From: Urechis unicinctus
Taxonomy: Eukaryota; Annelida; Polychaeta; Xenopneusta; Urechidae
NCBI GenBank assembly: GCA_034190875.2
Contig: CM067356.1
Coordinates: forward strand, 32,953,192 to 33,017,191
Length of the DNA: 64,000 nt
Direction of reading: 5' to 3'
This document shows, piece by piece, positions 14,235 through 27,729 of the stretch. The stretch's first letter is position 1; each line of letters opens with the position of its first letter. Made by a program: the position numbers and the translations under genes. Under the pieces are notes generated by a model. That model was not told the origin of the DNA and did not search any database. It saw nothing but the letters and a program-made list of their open reading frames with translations.

Positions 14235-14552
14235 CGGAACGCAGTCATTTCAGCTGCCCTGCTAGAGACACAATCAATTACTGCTGCCTTCGCCCTCCTG
14301 CGCATACACATTTACACACACAACAACTCTACCTGGAAGCGATGACATATCTCAGGATGTCTCAGTATCGTTGCATATCCTACGATCTTCATACACATAA
14401 GAGTGTGTTGACAACCGTTTTGGCGGCATCAAACGTGCACGCTATTTACGAACGCCACCACAACGGCCGCTTCTTGACCAAGTCACGCACCCTGAACGCT
14501 CCATATGACGAGGCGTTGGAGAAATACGACGTTTTCGTCTTTCCCGAAGTTT
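14235..14552 (+). CDS. Weakly supported open frame, copy A
   Basis: An open frame whose middle reads RTLNAPYDEALEKYDVFVF. It matches copy B (43614-43921), but a 22-base deletion in B changes the reading frame near the C-terminus, and most substitutions between copies change the amino acid. No family is recognised and there is no ATG at the very start of the open frame. It may be an exon of the downstream spliced gene in the same orientation, but the evidence is thin. Confidence 0.2.
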
Positions 14553-15869
14553 AAAGTTCCCTAACTCCTTAAAGCTGATGGAGAACGATTCCATGAGTTA
14601 TCCATCTTAAAACACAAGTCTATTTCGTAAGTAAATGACAAGAGCATTCAAATTAAGAAGTAATATGGTCTTTGAGAAGGGACTATGCGAATCTGGATAG
14701 TTCATGGGCTCAAACCACGGTCTTGTCATCGACATAACTATATGGTTGGTGCTGATGTCAAGGAAATTGCTTACTGGATGCAATCGTGTGAGAGCCATGG
14801 AAAAACACACTGCTAGGCAGTATTGGCTGAACAGTAAAACGGATATAATATGTTTGTAAGATAAGAACGGAAATACAATAGACAACTGCCGGAAGTCCAG
14901 GAGAAGCGTTATATTTACAAATTGGAAAATGTGCGTTACCAGTTTTAGACTTGTCGAAGTAATAACCTTAACCAATACATTTTACTGATTCTTCAAACCA
15001 AGCTTAGAATTTAAACCTCAAACTAATATGCGCCCTACATAAATTTGTGTTAATGATAATTTTGGAACTGTTTCAAACCCCGTAAGATGATATCATTTAT
15101 TTGTTCAATTAATAGACACATTCACTGCTAATTCCAATTGTCTCGTTATTGCGGCGATTACTAATCACCCCAGTTATTCATGGAATTCCGAGAAGCGAAA
15201 GTTGACCGTATGATATTTAACTTGATGATATGGTCGAATGATTTACCCATGATATGGTAGTAATGACAAAAAATCATCAACATGATTTGAATGAATATTG
15301 CAACGTACAGATATACTAGCATCAACAATAGTGATATTGATAGTACATATATTAACAGCAATGAACTCTATACTACCATGTAAAAGTCACTGCCTGATAG
15401 TAACAACATAACCGAAGAGTGAAAAACAAATGCTTCGACTGTTGTCAAAAGCACATATTGTTGTTCTTAACGACAATGCGTCTTAACCATAACAACGGTT
15501 TATTGTTTGTTCCTTTATCAGAAGCCTGGTTACAGTTTGTTACATATGCTTCAAGCAACAGCTTCGTTCAGCATTCGTCTTGATATAAGCGATTTATGAT
15601 CGTCTAACTGCGTCAATTACGCTGTTAATCATCTCAGGTGGATCAAAGGATCGTTTCTACTTCCGCTTGAACCATGTTTTGGTTATTTCACACGATTTTG
15701 AAGGGTTTGGATCAGCAAATCCACGGAGATAGGGCTGCTCTACATGTGGTAGGCAACTACAAAAATTGCAGCGGTCGAGTCAATTTACCTTATAACAGTA
15801 TACATACTTATTTGATCAGTTTATTTTTCAATTATTTGTTCAGTTTCATCAATTTTATATTGTTTTCAG

Positions 15870-17308
15870 TCTCCTCGCTCCAATGACGACAACCCTTTGG
15901 AGTTTCAACCTTCCTTCTCTTGCAGCGTGGCTCGATGCCACATTGGAGACAGCGACGAACTAATCAATATTAACGTCGATCTCGACATCGTACCTGTCTT
16001 CATTGGGCAGTCATTAAATGATGGTGAGTTTATATCAATGTTAAAACTGCTTCTTCGATTGACATCAATTATCATGTCAAATTTATTATCGCTTGTCTAT
16101 GCCTATATTACGTAAGAGAAATTGATCAACAGACAGATGGTCGCATACCCCACCCCTAGACCCGACGTCGTCAGATGAAGACAAGATGGCTATCTGTAAC
16201 AACGCCCCATCGGTGACATCCATATCTGCATGTTATTACATCCATAAAGGCCTGAGAGAGCCGCGAGTTGTCGAATTAGAAGATAGACCAGAAGGTCCTG
16301 CACCATGTATGATAGACAATTGGGATGTCTCTCGCCCAGACCAACAGCCATTATCTCCCGCTCAATCCGTCAACATAAGGCACGATGACGCAACAAGTCT
16401 CAGTATTTACCCTCTAGCGGATGAGGTATGTTCTAGTATTTGTTTAGTGTTCCGTGTGGATTACTTTAATTGCATGGACATCAGTGATGGTAGTCTCTGT
16501 TATGTGTGTCAGCCATACGTCTTCAAGCCGCCGACATTCCCCCCAACATCATTTATAGATCACATCATACAGTGGCTCGTTTTCGTCTTCAGTAAGAAAG
16601 ACGATTTTGTTCTAAGAGGCAGTGTCCTAGTGGAAAAGAAAGTGGTTTGCGGTGAGCCAGTCATGGTGATGGCACGTCATGACGGCATCCGTACACACAG
16701 CCACCTTCTCTATGGACGTTTTGACAATGTCGGCCAAATACCCGACACCCCTATCTACAGCAACTACAAATATACCTTCCGCGATACCTTAAGTTGGCAA
16801 CTCTATGAGGAACTATCTTACCTGGAGAGAACTAACAACCGGAAGGCGAGAATACCAAGATCTGTGATATGGAGGGACGAAGAGGAATTGAGCCCCGGCG
16901 AGGGCCAGCCTCCGGTACTGACACCTAGGTTTTATGGACACCCCCCCACTCCTTATACATCTATCAAGACACCTATGACTACTAGATACAAATCTTAGAA
17001 TAGCGTGGTGGAGGGCTAGAAGAGTGAAGCGTAATATTTGGAAAGATTTGTGAGTTATGTCATATTTTCCTGATGTGTCTTAAACATTAAAATTTAAAAA
17101 ATGGGATTTAACATTCAAACTATGCAACCCTATAACATGACACGCCGCAACACGAGACGATCATATCTGCTTGTTTAAAGCTACCTAAATGTTTGCTTTC
17201 AGGGACCGTTTTCTGTGTCGTATTTTGAGGCGACTTTGGAGGCGGTTTGCAGGTTTGTCAGTATGGAGACACATTGCCTATTACTGGCACGCCTGGGATT
17301 ATCTCTAG
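15870..17308 (+). pseudogene. Unrecognised spliced gene, 3' exons, copy A
   Basis: Three exons fit together by splice sites and phase. Exon 15870-16023 follows TTGTTTTCAG, starts in phase 0 (SPRSNDDNPLEF) and ends at a GTGAGT donor. Exon 16160-17049 follows CCACCCCTAG, restores the split codon as Asp and is open for more than 270 codons (for example DEDKMAICNNAPSV and RDTLSWQLYEELSYL). Exon 17203-17308 follows TTTGCTTTCAG, restores a Leu codon and ends WHAWDYL then TAG. The exon upstream of 15870 was not found. Two small indels relative to copy B, in a C7 run at about 16940 and at about 16984, break the frame near the end of the middle exon, hence the pseudogene label. I do not recognise the product. 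The C-terminal exon is strongly basic and aromatic (RRLWRRF). Confidence 0.5.
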
Positions 17309-17454
17309 CGATCGGTTTATTGCCGATGTTCTTGGATGCACATTTCACGAAAGGAGTGTCCTAAACCAAGTACAGGCTTGCAACTCGGCAATCTATACCA
17401 AGATTACGGAACGGATAAATGTGGCCAGAACACTGCATGATGATAACACACTGA

Positions 17455-19318
17455 TATAGGTCGTTTCTTGAACGATTACAGAACACTGCCAAGGTGTATA
17501 CACGCGGATATAAAGCGTCCTTTGAGTGATCACAGAACACTGCATAGTCTCTACACGCCGATATAAAGCATCAATTTGATGATTACAGAACACTGGATGG
17601 TGTCTATACTCCAATATTACACTGCGTCCTATATCGAATGATGATTACAGAACACTGCATAGTGTCTACACGCCGATATAAAGCGTCAATTTGATGATTA
17701 CAGAACACTGGATGGTGTCTATACTCCAATATTAAGCGTCCATCGAATGATTACAGAACACTGCATAGTGTCTACACGCCGATATAAAGCGTCAATTTGA
17801 TGATTACAGAACACTGGATGGTGTCTATACTCCAATATCAAGCGTCCATCGAATGATTTCAGAACACTGCTTAGTGTCTCTATGCCGATATAAAGCGTCA
17901 ATTTGATGATTACAGAACACTGGATGGTGTCTATACTCCAATATTAAGCGTCCATCGAATGATTACAGAACACTGCTTAGTGTCTACACGCCGATATAAA
18001 GCATCAATTTGATGATTACAGAACACTGGATGGTGTCTATACTCCAATATCAAGCGTCCATCGAATGATTTCAGAACACTGCTGATAGTGTCTCCAATGA
18101 TTACAGCCTGCCAATATATAAAAGCGTCAATTTGATGATTACAGAACACTGGATGGTGTCTATACTCCAATATTAAGCGTCCATCGAATGATTTCAGAAC
18201 ACTGCTTAGTGTCTCCATGCCGATATAAAGCATCAATTTGATGATTACAGAACACTGGATGGTGTCTATACTCCAATATCAAGCGTCCATCGAATGATTT
18301 CAGAACACTGCTTAGTGTCTCCACGCCGATATAAAGCGTCAATTTGATGATTACAGAACACTGGATGGTGTCTATACTCCAATATTAAGCGTCCATCGAA
18401 TGATTTCAGAACACTGCTTAGTGTCTACACGCCGATATAAAGCGTCAATTTGATGATTACAGAACACTGGATGGTGTCTATACTCCAATATCAAGCGTCC
18501 ATCGAATGATTTCAGAACACTGCTTAGTGTCTCCACGCCGATATAAAACGTCAATTTGATGATTACAGAACACTGTATGGTGCCTATACGCCAATATTAA
18601 GCGTCCATTGAATGATTACCGAACACTGTATAGTGTCTACACGCCGATATAAAGCGTCCATTTGATGATTGGAGAACACTGCTTAGTGTCTACACGCCGA
18701 TATAAAACGTCCATAGAATGACTACCGAACACTGCATAGTGTCTACACGCCGACATTAAGCGTCCGTTTTATGTTTACGGTGCACTACATAGTGTGTACA
18801 CGCAGATGTTACTGCAGAACACCACATAGTTCCTTTACGCTTATATAAAGCGTCCATTTAATTGTAGCATAACATTGCATTGTTTTTTCATGCCGATATT
18901 AAACGTCCGTTGTGAATTAAGTAACATGCATTGTGACTACACGCCCATAAAAAGCGTTCCTTGAACTATTACATGGCAGTACATAGTGACTATACGCTTG
19001 TATAAAGCGTTCATTGAATGATTGCATAAAACTACATTTTGTCTACGCGCGGATATTTCGCGTTCATCGAATGATTACAGAAAGCTGCATGCTGACTACA
19101 CGCCGATGATAAGCATTCCTTGTACTATTATAGAACACTACACAGTGTCTCTACGCTTATATAAATCGTCCATTGAATGATAACCGAAAACTGCATGGTG
19201 TCTATACACCGATATGAAGCTTCCGTTGAATTGTTACCGAACACTGAATAGTGACCTCATACCGATATCAAGTGTCGATTGAATGATTACAAAAAACTGA
19301 TTTGCATGTACACGCTAT
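17455..19318. repeat. 53-bp minisatellite with 106-bp dimer structure, copy A
   Basis: About 35 tandem monomers of about 53 bp share words such as GATTACAGAACACTG and CGCCGATATAAAGCGTC. In the middle, two monomer types alternate (one with GGATGGTGTCTATACTCCAA, one with the CGCCGATATAAAGCG word). The GGATGG word recurs at 17595, 17710, 17816, 17922, 18028, 18151, 18257, 18363 and 18469, mostly exactly 106 bp apart. Monomers after about 18580 are increasingly diverged. Neither 53 nor 106 is a multiple of three, so the open frames across it are not coding. Copy B has only about five monomers. Confidence 0.95.
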
Positions 19319-19999
19319 AAGATGATGTTCATATATTTTGGATCAATTTGGAAATTTTATCTAGGTCTGAGCATAATGCATTCGCGATTCATCGGTCAAT
19401 CTGTGATGCTGCTGAAGCTGATCTATAATAGCTTATACTCTTTGCTGCTACGTTTTTTTACCATAACATTTTCAATGATGGTAATATTTGGTATGCGGAA
19501 GAAATAAAATGAGTCTTTAAGAGAGTTCGGTTGTCTATTTGATACACCTATACCAGAAACGTCACGAAGACGTTCTTTATTCTAACTATCTGCCTATTGA
19601 CACACAACAGGTAAATTATAAGTATTAATTGATTGTAACTTCGTTGTAAAATATTAACATAGAACTGCTTTCATTGTGGTCCACTGAACAGCCATCTTCC
19701 TGGCTGTTGCTTGTTGTCGTCGTCTTCTTCTCAATCAATCTGCCGAAACAATGGCACCTGGTTGTCGGACTAGTGTTACAGTTCTATTCGGTGTTCTAGC
19801 TAAAATTGTCTTGATTTATTACGACGTTTCATCGCTTATTTACCGGAATGTTTACAGAGGTATTGCATCGTTTTGCCACATGTAATTAATACAACCTGCG
19901 CAAAATATATAGCAACAACATTGATATGATAAGTAATGTATTAAGTATGTTAAGTTAGAATTCTGATTTCGATCAATCACTATGCATATAGCTCTCGAC

Positions 20000-20310
20000 A
20001 TTACTGTTGATGATCGGACAATCCCAGTGGAGTAGTAGTTAATGGCTTCGTATTTGCATCCACAATTGGGTGGATTCATTACAACGCCTTACAATGTGAC
20101 TGGTTCCTTTCAGACCGTACATTCCTCGTGAGCCGGGAAAAAACAAAGTTGCGCTCCCATCTCTATAAGGGGATAAGTTGTACCTCATCGAGCGGCCCCA
20201 TATACGATGGTACCGTAATGGTCATTCATCCAACTAACGGGGAAGGGGGTGTGTCGAGGGTTGTCGCCATTGTGTGTAGACTTCCTGTTGGTGTACAATT
20301 GGCATTGAAA
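20000..20310. repeat. Diverged repeat, partner of 25700-25960
   Basis: Both stretches contain, in order, a CACA-TTGGGTGGATTCATTACA-like word, GTGACTG, CATTCCTCGTGAG or CATCCCTCGTGAG, and GCTCCCATCTCT or GGTCCCATTTCT, followed by a GC-richer tail. The spacing is similar. The pair is old, with many substitutions and indels. Confidence 0.5.
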
Positions 20311-22116
20311 CTTTAGTCTGGATGTACAAGCGTGGAAATCATCCATATTCTTCCCTGTTTAAAATGTAGAGCTTGAATTGTCAAACGTGTTATATGTAGT
20401 ACAGGTATTTTGTACCGGCTTTACTAAGAGACTCGGCCTTTCTCGATAGCTGTAGTATCATTATATTTACAATTAGGGTACATGTGTTAGACTTTGATGG
20501 AAAAGAGGTTTCTTATAGTGAAAGATATTACGTACGTACCATCCAATTGCTCCTGGTGAATGAACTCAATATATTGATATATCTCGACGCCAACCATCAC
20601 ATGCTGATCAATAATCAATGATCTGTTATCTCATTATAGTTGCCTTGCCATGTGGCTGTTGGAAACTACAGTCACACACGTCTAATTGGCTTAGTTCTTC
20701 ACTCTGCCATGAATAATGCACAATAAGTCATCAGCATGTGAATCTTTCCACCGCTAATCAACGAGTAAATATGTATTCATGACCGCCATACGCATTGGCG
20801 TTGCTGCTGTCAGTCATGCCGGATTATTTCAAGCACGTCTCTTGCATAATTCTATTCGAATTACCCGAAGCAATTTGAGAAGTACCCGACTATAATTGTA
20901 TAAGAACATTTCGGTAACTTCCAATAGCCCCAATCACACAGCAAGGCACATTCTATGTGGTACGTATTGTTATGACGGTATTTTCAAATCTGTCATATTA
21001 AGGCCCTTATTCCACACGTAAATTATTCCTTTTGATCCTAAAATTTCTTTACAAACTCTATCCCCTATATATATCTGATGGCAACAACAACATTTTCAAT
21101 CTCTTTGATCTAGAGCAATCCCCAACAATTAATTCGAATTGACACTAATACGGGTTGTCTACTATCTAATTACAATGGGCATGGTTGGAATTGTTTCGGC
21201 ATGCTCATCTCCGGATGCCCCTCGTGGTCCACCTGGCGTCCTTCGCCCCGAAACAATCACCCACTTACACTCCAACCAGGTGACCAGTCGTGACCAATGA
21301 TGATAGTTCATGCGTCTGGTTAGGGGGAGTGGATGAGCTCCTGGGTGGTGATAAAAGGACCGACATCGGAGGAATGGGGAGAAGCTTGTCAGGAGAGACG
21401 TAGACTGTACGAGAGGCAATAAACCAAAATTATCTAGTATACAATTATACAATGGATGGAGCGTGAGTGGCAGCATTTTTTGATATGGCGCTGTGGCATA
21501 TTGAAATCGTTGCAATGTGAATTCCCATATTAATTCTGAGCCGTTTGACTGTTACATGCACACATTGTGAATCATGAGCTTCTCCAGATGGGGATAAGGC
21601 TGTCAATTGTTGAGGAAGTATCGCTCAATGACGACCAGGCTTTGTAAGTGTTGGAATATTATCTTGGCTTGCTATCACAGCGAGAAGTGTTGCCAAGGTT
21701 TTGTATCACTATTATCAAACTTTGTATGATTGTTAAACGCTTATTTTCAAATGCTGCTAAATAAAATATTAATTTTATGTGGCGATCCGCATCAATCATG
21801 CAGAATAATTTCAACACTGATTCGTGTACAAAGTTTTATCCCTACAAAGCACAACACCAACTGCTTTCAGTTTTGTTATACGTTGGGTGGACATATTTCG
21901 TATCGGACATGCTTTCTTCAAATCATCAATGATGTAGCCCAGATGTGCCCCTCTGTGTACCAGTAGTGTTTGTATGAATTAACAATCTGTCATATTCCAT
22001 AAAGGCGAGCAGGCAAGCAACATTTCTGACATGTATACGACGTACTGTGAAGCTATGACAGACAAGCACTCATCCACTCAAATGACTAAAAGCCTGTGGT
22101 CGCAAGAAGGGGTGAA

Positions 22117-22300
22117 TTAGGGTGTTGGGAGATGTTTAGGGGTTAACATTTCCGGGGTCCGAGCTCTTGTTACTCTCGTTATTCTACAGGGACAACTTAT
22201 CCTATCGACTTTACATTCACTATACATTAGACCTTGTACGGTGGCTATGGGTACTGGGAGATGTTTAAGGGTTAAAAGATCCGGGGTATTCATCCTACCA
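22117..22300. repeat. Short direct repeat pair
   Basis: The word TGGGAGATGTTTAGGGGTTA (about 22125) recurs as TGGGAGATGTTTAAGGGTTA (about 22256), each followed within ten bases by TCCGGGGT. The period is about 131 bp. It has the look of two units of a decayed tandem array. Confidence 0.6.
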
Positions 22301-25300
22301 CGAAACATAATATTCGACATCGATTACAGCAAAAGTTTTTTGCATTGGATGATGTGCATGAATTTAGAGTCAATAGTGAGAACTATATTCTCCTTAGAAC
22401 CCGATTTGCTACTGCCTAATGTGCGTACGTGATTTGAGTCAAGGTAAGCGTTGCGCAGGCGCGCATTGTACATGCTCCAGGGAAGTAAGATTGGGCGGTA
22501 AGTGTTGGGTTTACTGTTTTGAGATTTTGAAACATACCACTCTCCAAAACCCCTTCTCGTGTTATTGATTTAAAGTAATATGACAGCAGACGCATAGTGT
22601 GTTAATAAATAGATAAGATAAAACCAAAAAGCAGGATGACCTTCTTGGTTCAGAGTATTTCTTGCATACGAGACAGTGCTATCATTTAATAGCCAATCAT
22701 ATGGATATGGATGCCATATGGACCTATGGGACCGTATTTTATATACACCTGACTTATATTCATGTCTTGTGTACTATGAGTCCGGTGCTTGAAAATAAGT
22801 ATTATTATTATTATTAAAACACACACGCAATTAATAATAACGAGAATGCAATGATCAACGTCAAAAATGTCAAAATTCTGCACTGAAATCAACTTTGCTC
22901 TTGAAGATTGTATCCTAACTATCGGGTCCAATGGATTACCCAGGCTCTTACAATGGCACTTGTCAGGTTCGATTGCTTATATAGGTAAGATGTGATAAAT
23001 TAATCATATGGCGCACAATAAACAGTTGGACCTCAGAAGCTGTTAACAAGTTTGAAAGCTCTTTTTAAGCTGCTGATAGTGACATTTTGTTGCTGCTTTT
23101 GTCTGCCCGATACCAAGAAATGTAATTTCAGCAACATGACAAAAATGAAAACAATAAACCAGTAAAGAAATCGATCAATGTCCTTATTATACCCATAATA
23201 TTATGATTATATCCTACTTTTTCAATGAATATGAGATCTTATCACTGCGGAGACGTTAGCCATGTATGGTAGTTTCTGAACTATTTACAATTAATGGCCT
23301 CACCTCTTGTGGAACTCTACTAGAACACGCAGCATTGCCTTTTATCACAAAACATCATCGGCTCCGGGTGCTGTCATTGCCTAAATGGCTCTCTGTTATC
23401 CCAGCACATTGATCCAAATAGTCGCGCCTAATATTTTTATCAGAATTTATGCAATATGTAGCACCAATATATATGATATCTTAGTTTGCAGATAGGATCA
23501 TATATTCTAATGATTAAGCCTGGACAGATGAATTATTTATGTTTTCTACGAGACATATTTATCACTTTGTTTATCAGGCACTAACTCGGCGGCAATAATC
23601 CCCGAGACATGGCATCAACTTTCCAGATAAATATGATTGATTACATCCAATGATTCCTGCATTTGATAAATGGCATCCAGTCACAGAGCGATAGTAAACT
23701 ACGTGAAGGATGGGTGAATATTGTAACGCATGATACATTATGTGGAAGCTGGTGATGATCCAGGTAAAAGGCGTTTTATAACAACAGGGGCAATATATTC
23801 CTTTGGAAGCGGTCTAGCTTTGTAAGTGTGCATACATTTTTGCCTCAGATAATAGGCTGTAGATATCCCTATTGTCGTCTCGTCTCATCCAGGCTATTTC
23901 TGGGTACTGTTGCCTGGATATACTTTCATTTCAATAGTCTTGCCATAGATTATGCGTTTAATTACGACTGAGCTTATGTTTAAGCCATGAGCCGCGCAGT
24001 TTTCTGGTATTGTCTATTGTTAATTTGTGTTATAAAATGTTTAACATTTAACTGTTAAAGAGGTCTGGACGACTTGCTTGACGTTGAAATTCGCTGCTTA
24101 TATGGAATTGTGTTAGCCAATGTTCAATATTGGTTGGATACATTTTCATGGTACATATATGATGTATATTGACGTTCTATTGATTTGGAAGTTAATCTGT
24201 GACCTTGAAATGATTATATTGATTTGCAAATACATTTTGTGATCTAATTTGATATTTGCGAGTTTTGACTGACCTCCTCTGCTAAATGATATTGACACAT
24301 GTGCAAAAATGTATCGTGGTAAGATAGCCACGATTTAGTTTGTATGTTACATGGATTCCGCATTCATAAGTCTTGCCATTTTTAGAGCATTGATATAATG
24401 AAATTATCATAGTGGACATTGCACAACAAGAGACCAATAAACACCCACAGTCAGTATACATTGCTTGGCCTTTCCCGTTTTACTCTATGAAAATGATCAT
24501 CATCCTGGTTATCTACGTTTTCCAAATAGTAAAGTAATTTCTTGTAAAATCACTTTTTAACAATCACTGTGTGTTTCTGAAATGCATTCGCCAAATACAA
24601 TAGCACCGCGCCACATCGAACACAAGTGAAAAAGAAGGTTACCTAAATTAATCTGATACACTGAGATTATTCTAAGAGCATTTGAAAACCACATCCAAAC
24701 ACCATCTTCGGTCTATGACACCCTGACACTTAATAATGTTTAGATAATTATATATGTAGCAGTCGTACCAAAGCAAAACATCAATTCATGTTGGTTATTG
24801 AAGCAAAAGTATCCTGGGAAGGCATATCGATTTCATTGATTGACTTTACTGTTGCAGCCAAATTGATAATTCGATGAATCTGGTTTGAATAAATCAACTT
24901 CTTTTGGGGAATTCGATAAGGTTGCAATGGGCTACATGTCAAGTGAGCTGGTTTTGTGCCAGCATTTCAATTATACTGTCACGAACATGTGACTGAGCCC
25001 CGTATAGATCATTCCGATATTCTAGAACTATGTAAGTAATGGCACACTAATGGCGCTGTCACAATCATCCTTATCCATTAGCGCTACGATATAGCCACTC
25101 TGTTGAAAGTGCTGTAAGCCCCCAGTAATTTATTTCACTTTTTCATTTTGCTTCTATTTGCGATCAATATCAACATAAGCCAAATAAATTAACCCTTAAA
25201 CACATTATATTTGCCTTGCTGTCAGCAGCCCTCATCTCATTATATGAGTGCACTATCTATCAGAATGTTTGCACAGGAAATGGTTTTATTATATCTGAAT

Positions 25301-25699
25301 CACAACTGCCCGTGACACAACTCACAACAAATTTCACCGGGACTAAAGTCCTATGTCATCTGAACTACAATGCACTGCGTTAAATAATAACCCACTTCCT
25401 ATGTGCACTGCTTTAGAAGACTGATGAGCGAACTTATCATACATTCAGGGCTCCGAAGCGGTTATGGTTATAGAAACGTACACAGACAATCGTGCCCTTG
25501 CTTACATCGACTATTTGCCTCATGCTGCTGAGCGCATACATAATTATTATTCAACCAACCAGAACGGGGCCACAGGCCGGCGACATTTTCTCAGAGCGAT
25601 ATGATTGGAAGTACACAATATATACATAACCATAGTATTTGACAGAGTATATTATATATCAGCAAACCACAGAGAAAGCATGTGGTATCGATGTATGAC

Positions 25700-25960
25700 A
25701 AGTAGGCGGTCCATCCTGGTTAATTGTATGGTATTCCCACTCACAGTTTGGTGGATCGATTACAGCGCGTTACTGGAGTGACTGCCTACTTTTGGGACTG
25801 GACATCCCTCGTGAGATTGTAGACAAATCAGCGTTGTGGTCCCATTTCTGCAAGAGTACATAACCTAAACGGTGACCCGATGATATCGAATTAGAAACCT
25901 GCTCCAGCCGCGGAATGGGGGTGGTGCAACCTTATGTGGACAGCGGATTGATACACTGTG
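25700..25960. repeat. Diverged repeat, partner of 20000-20310
   Basis: This is the second member of the pair described at 20000-20310, recognised by the ordered words GGTGGATCGATTACA, GTGACTG, CCCTCGTGAG and GTCCCATTTCT. No coding content was seen. Confidence 0.5.
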
Positions 25961-27729
25961 AGCATTGACACTTTCGACCCGTTGTTCCAGCATCGCAGTC
26001 AAATTACGCACTCATCACTACGCACCCTTGGTTGAAAGTGAAGGTGACCCCCGACCATATATAGATTGATATCATCACTCTTATATATTTACATATGTGA
26101 TTGTTTGCTGTGACATATAGGATCCCGATATATTATATATATCTATTAGGTCAGCCGATGTCATATATATAGGTCAGCCGATATATAATATATATATATA
26201 AATGTATATATATATATATCTGTCAGCCTCATGGATACGATAATTATTACAGGGTATTCTTATATATTGATTCGCTCGAACCATTCAATATTCAAACAAG
26301 GGCTAAGATCCGCCATAAAAAGCATCGATTTCAAGTGTTAAAACCCGAATTTATTTTGCAACGTCATATATATATATAGGTTATCCATGTCACGTGCCAT
26401 TTAGATTTAAATAACAATTTTTTAACAATTATGTAGATTGGATATATTCCCAGATAGCATATGGAAAGCCAATCAGAGTAGGATGTCGGTTGTTATCAGC
26501 ATATTTAACTTAAAGGTATCGTGCTGATAACAAAAAGTCAGCGACTGACAGTTGGTGTCTTTGTTGGGTTGACAACTTAGTTAATATCGTGAGTGGGACA
26601 ACAGTGCAAATCGCTTTGTCCAATATAGGTCATAAAAGATTTAGCCACGATTTGCTCGTGTACCAGCAGTGTTGCTGTGAGTTTACCATTCATATGTGGG
26701 CAAGCAAGTGCAATTTCAGACATACGAACAACATACACTGCAGCGACGTTTATTGGCTGTGATACATTCAAGATCGCTTTGTCTCGTCAGCTGACAATAA
26801 TAACTACAGCCTTAATCATTCTTAGGAAGAGTGGCGGCGCTGCTGGTAAATACAGCCCGCTTCGGTATGGATCTCATATGATGCAGTGAGAACAACCAGT
26901 ATATTGTATATATCTCCCACGATGTTGTTCACACACCCCTCTACCTTATGGCTCTCAACACACCTTTTAGGTATTGAACTCATATTCATTGGTCTGCATC
27001 TTATGCAATACAGTAAATCATCATCACACTTTAATGTTGGTCACATGTCTATTGTCGCCCGTGAAAACAAATAAGCTGGCGATGACTCCCGGGTTCGCTC
27101 CAAAGAAACCGAAATTTGGATGATCAAACCTGCTCAATATATTTTTGAGCATATGTTTAAAATTAGTTAAGCTAATAACAATAAATTAAGTCGCTCAATT
27201 TGTGTGTATTTCGTTGTGAAATGTTGTCCGTTTTTGTGAATCTGCATGCCAGTGAATTGGCCATCCAAACAAACAATGCAGAACGACTTTATTAACGTAA
27301 TAGTGTTGTTTACGTTTGTGTTACACCATACTGTAAAATATTGTATTAATCGACAGTCGTTTACGATATTCAGTGAATAATCATAAAATAGCTTTGCATG
27401 ATCGCAATACATGGATATTTGGATAAGCCAAGAATAATATTAAACAGCGATACATCAGTTGTGAAGTCAAATAAGCAATACAAACATAGCATAATTTTAG
27501 TAGGTAGTAGCCGACTGTTATTGGGCAACTGATATGTGCTGAAGCATGTCCTATGCATCGGAAATGCAACGTAAATTAGGTACCCACAAAAATAGCTATT
27601 AGCATGTTTGGCTGTAAGCCACGGTGGTTATTGGAATTAATTGTTGTAGAGTTTGGTTGAATTACCTTTAAGTCAGTTTTAAAATGGTTTTATCAAAAGA
27701 TGTCATTTGATGTTATACATCTATTCATC

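Noticed and set aside
17393..18554. Family of similar 60-101-codon minus-strand frames (EYRHHPVFCNHQIDALY)
   Set aside because: They follow the 53-bp minisatellite. The monomer and dimer lengths are not multiples of three, so the frames are by-products.
21162..21515. 117-codon minus-strand frame
   Set aside because: It has Pro/Leu-rich low-complexity content, no domain, no supporting splice sites and no counterpart elsewhere in the window.
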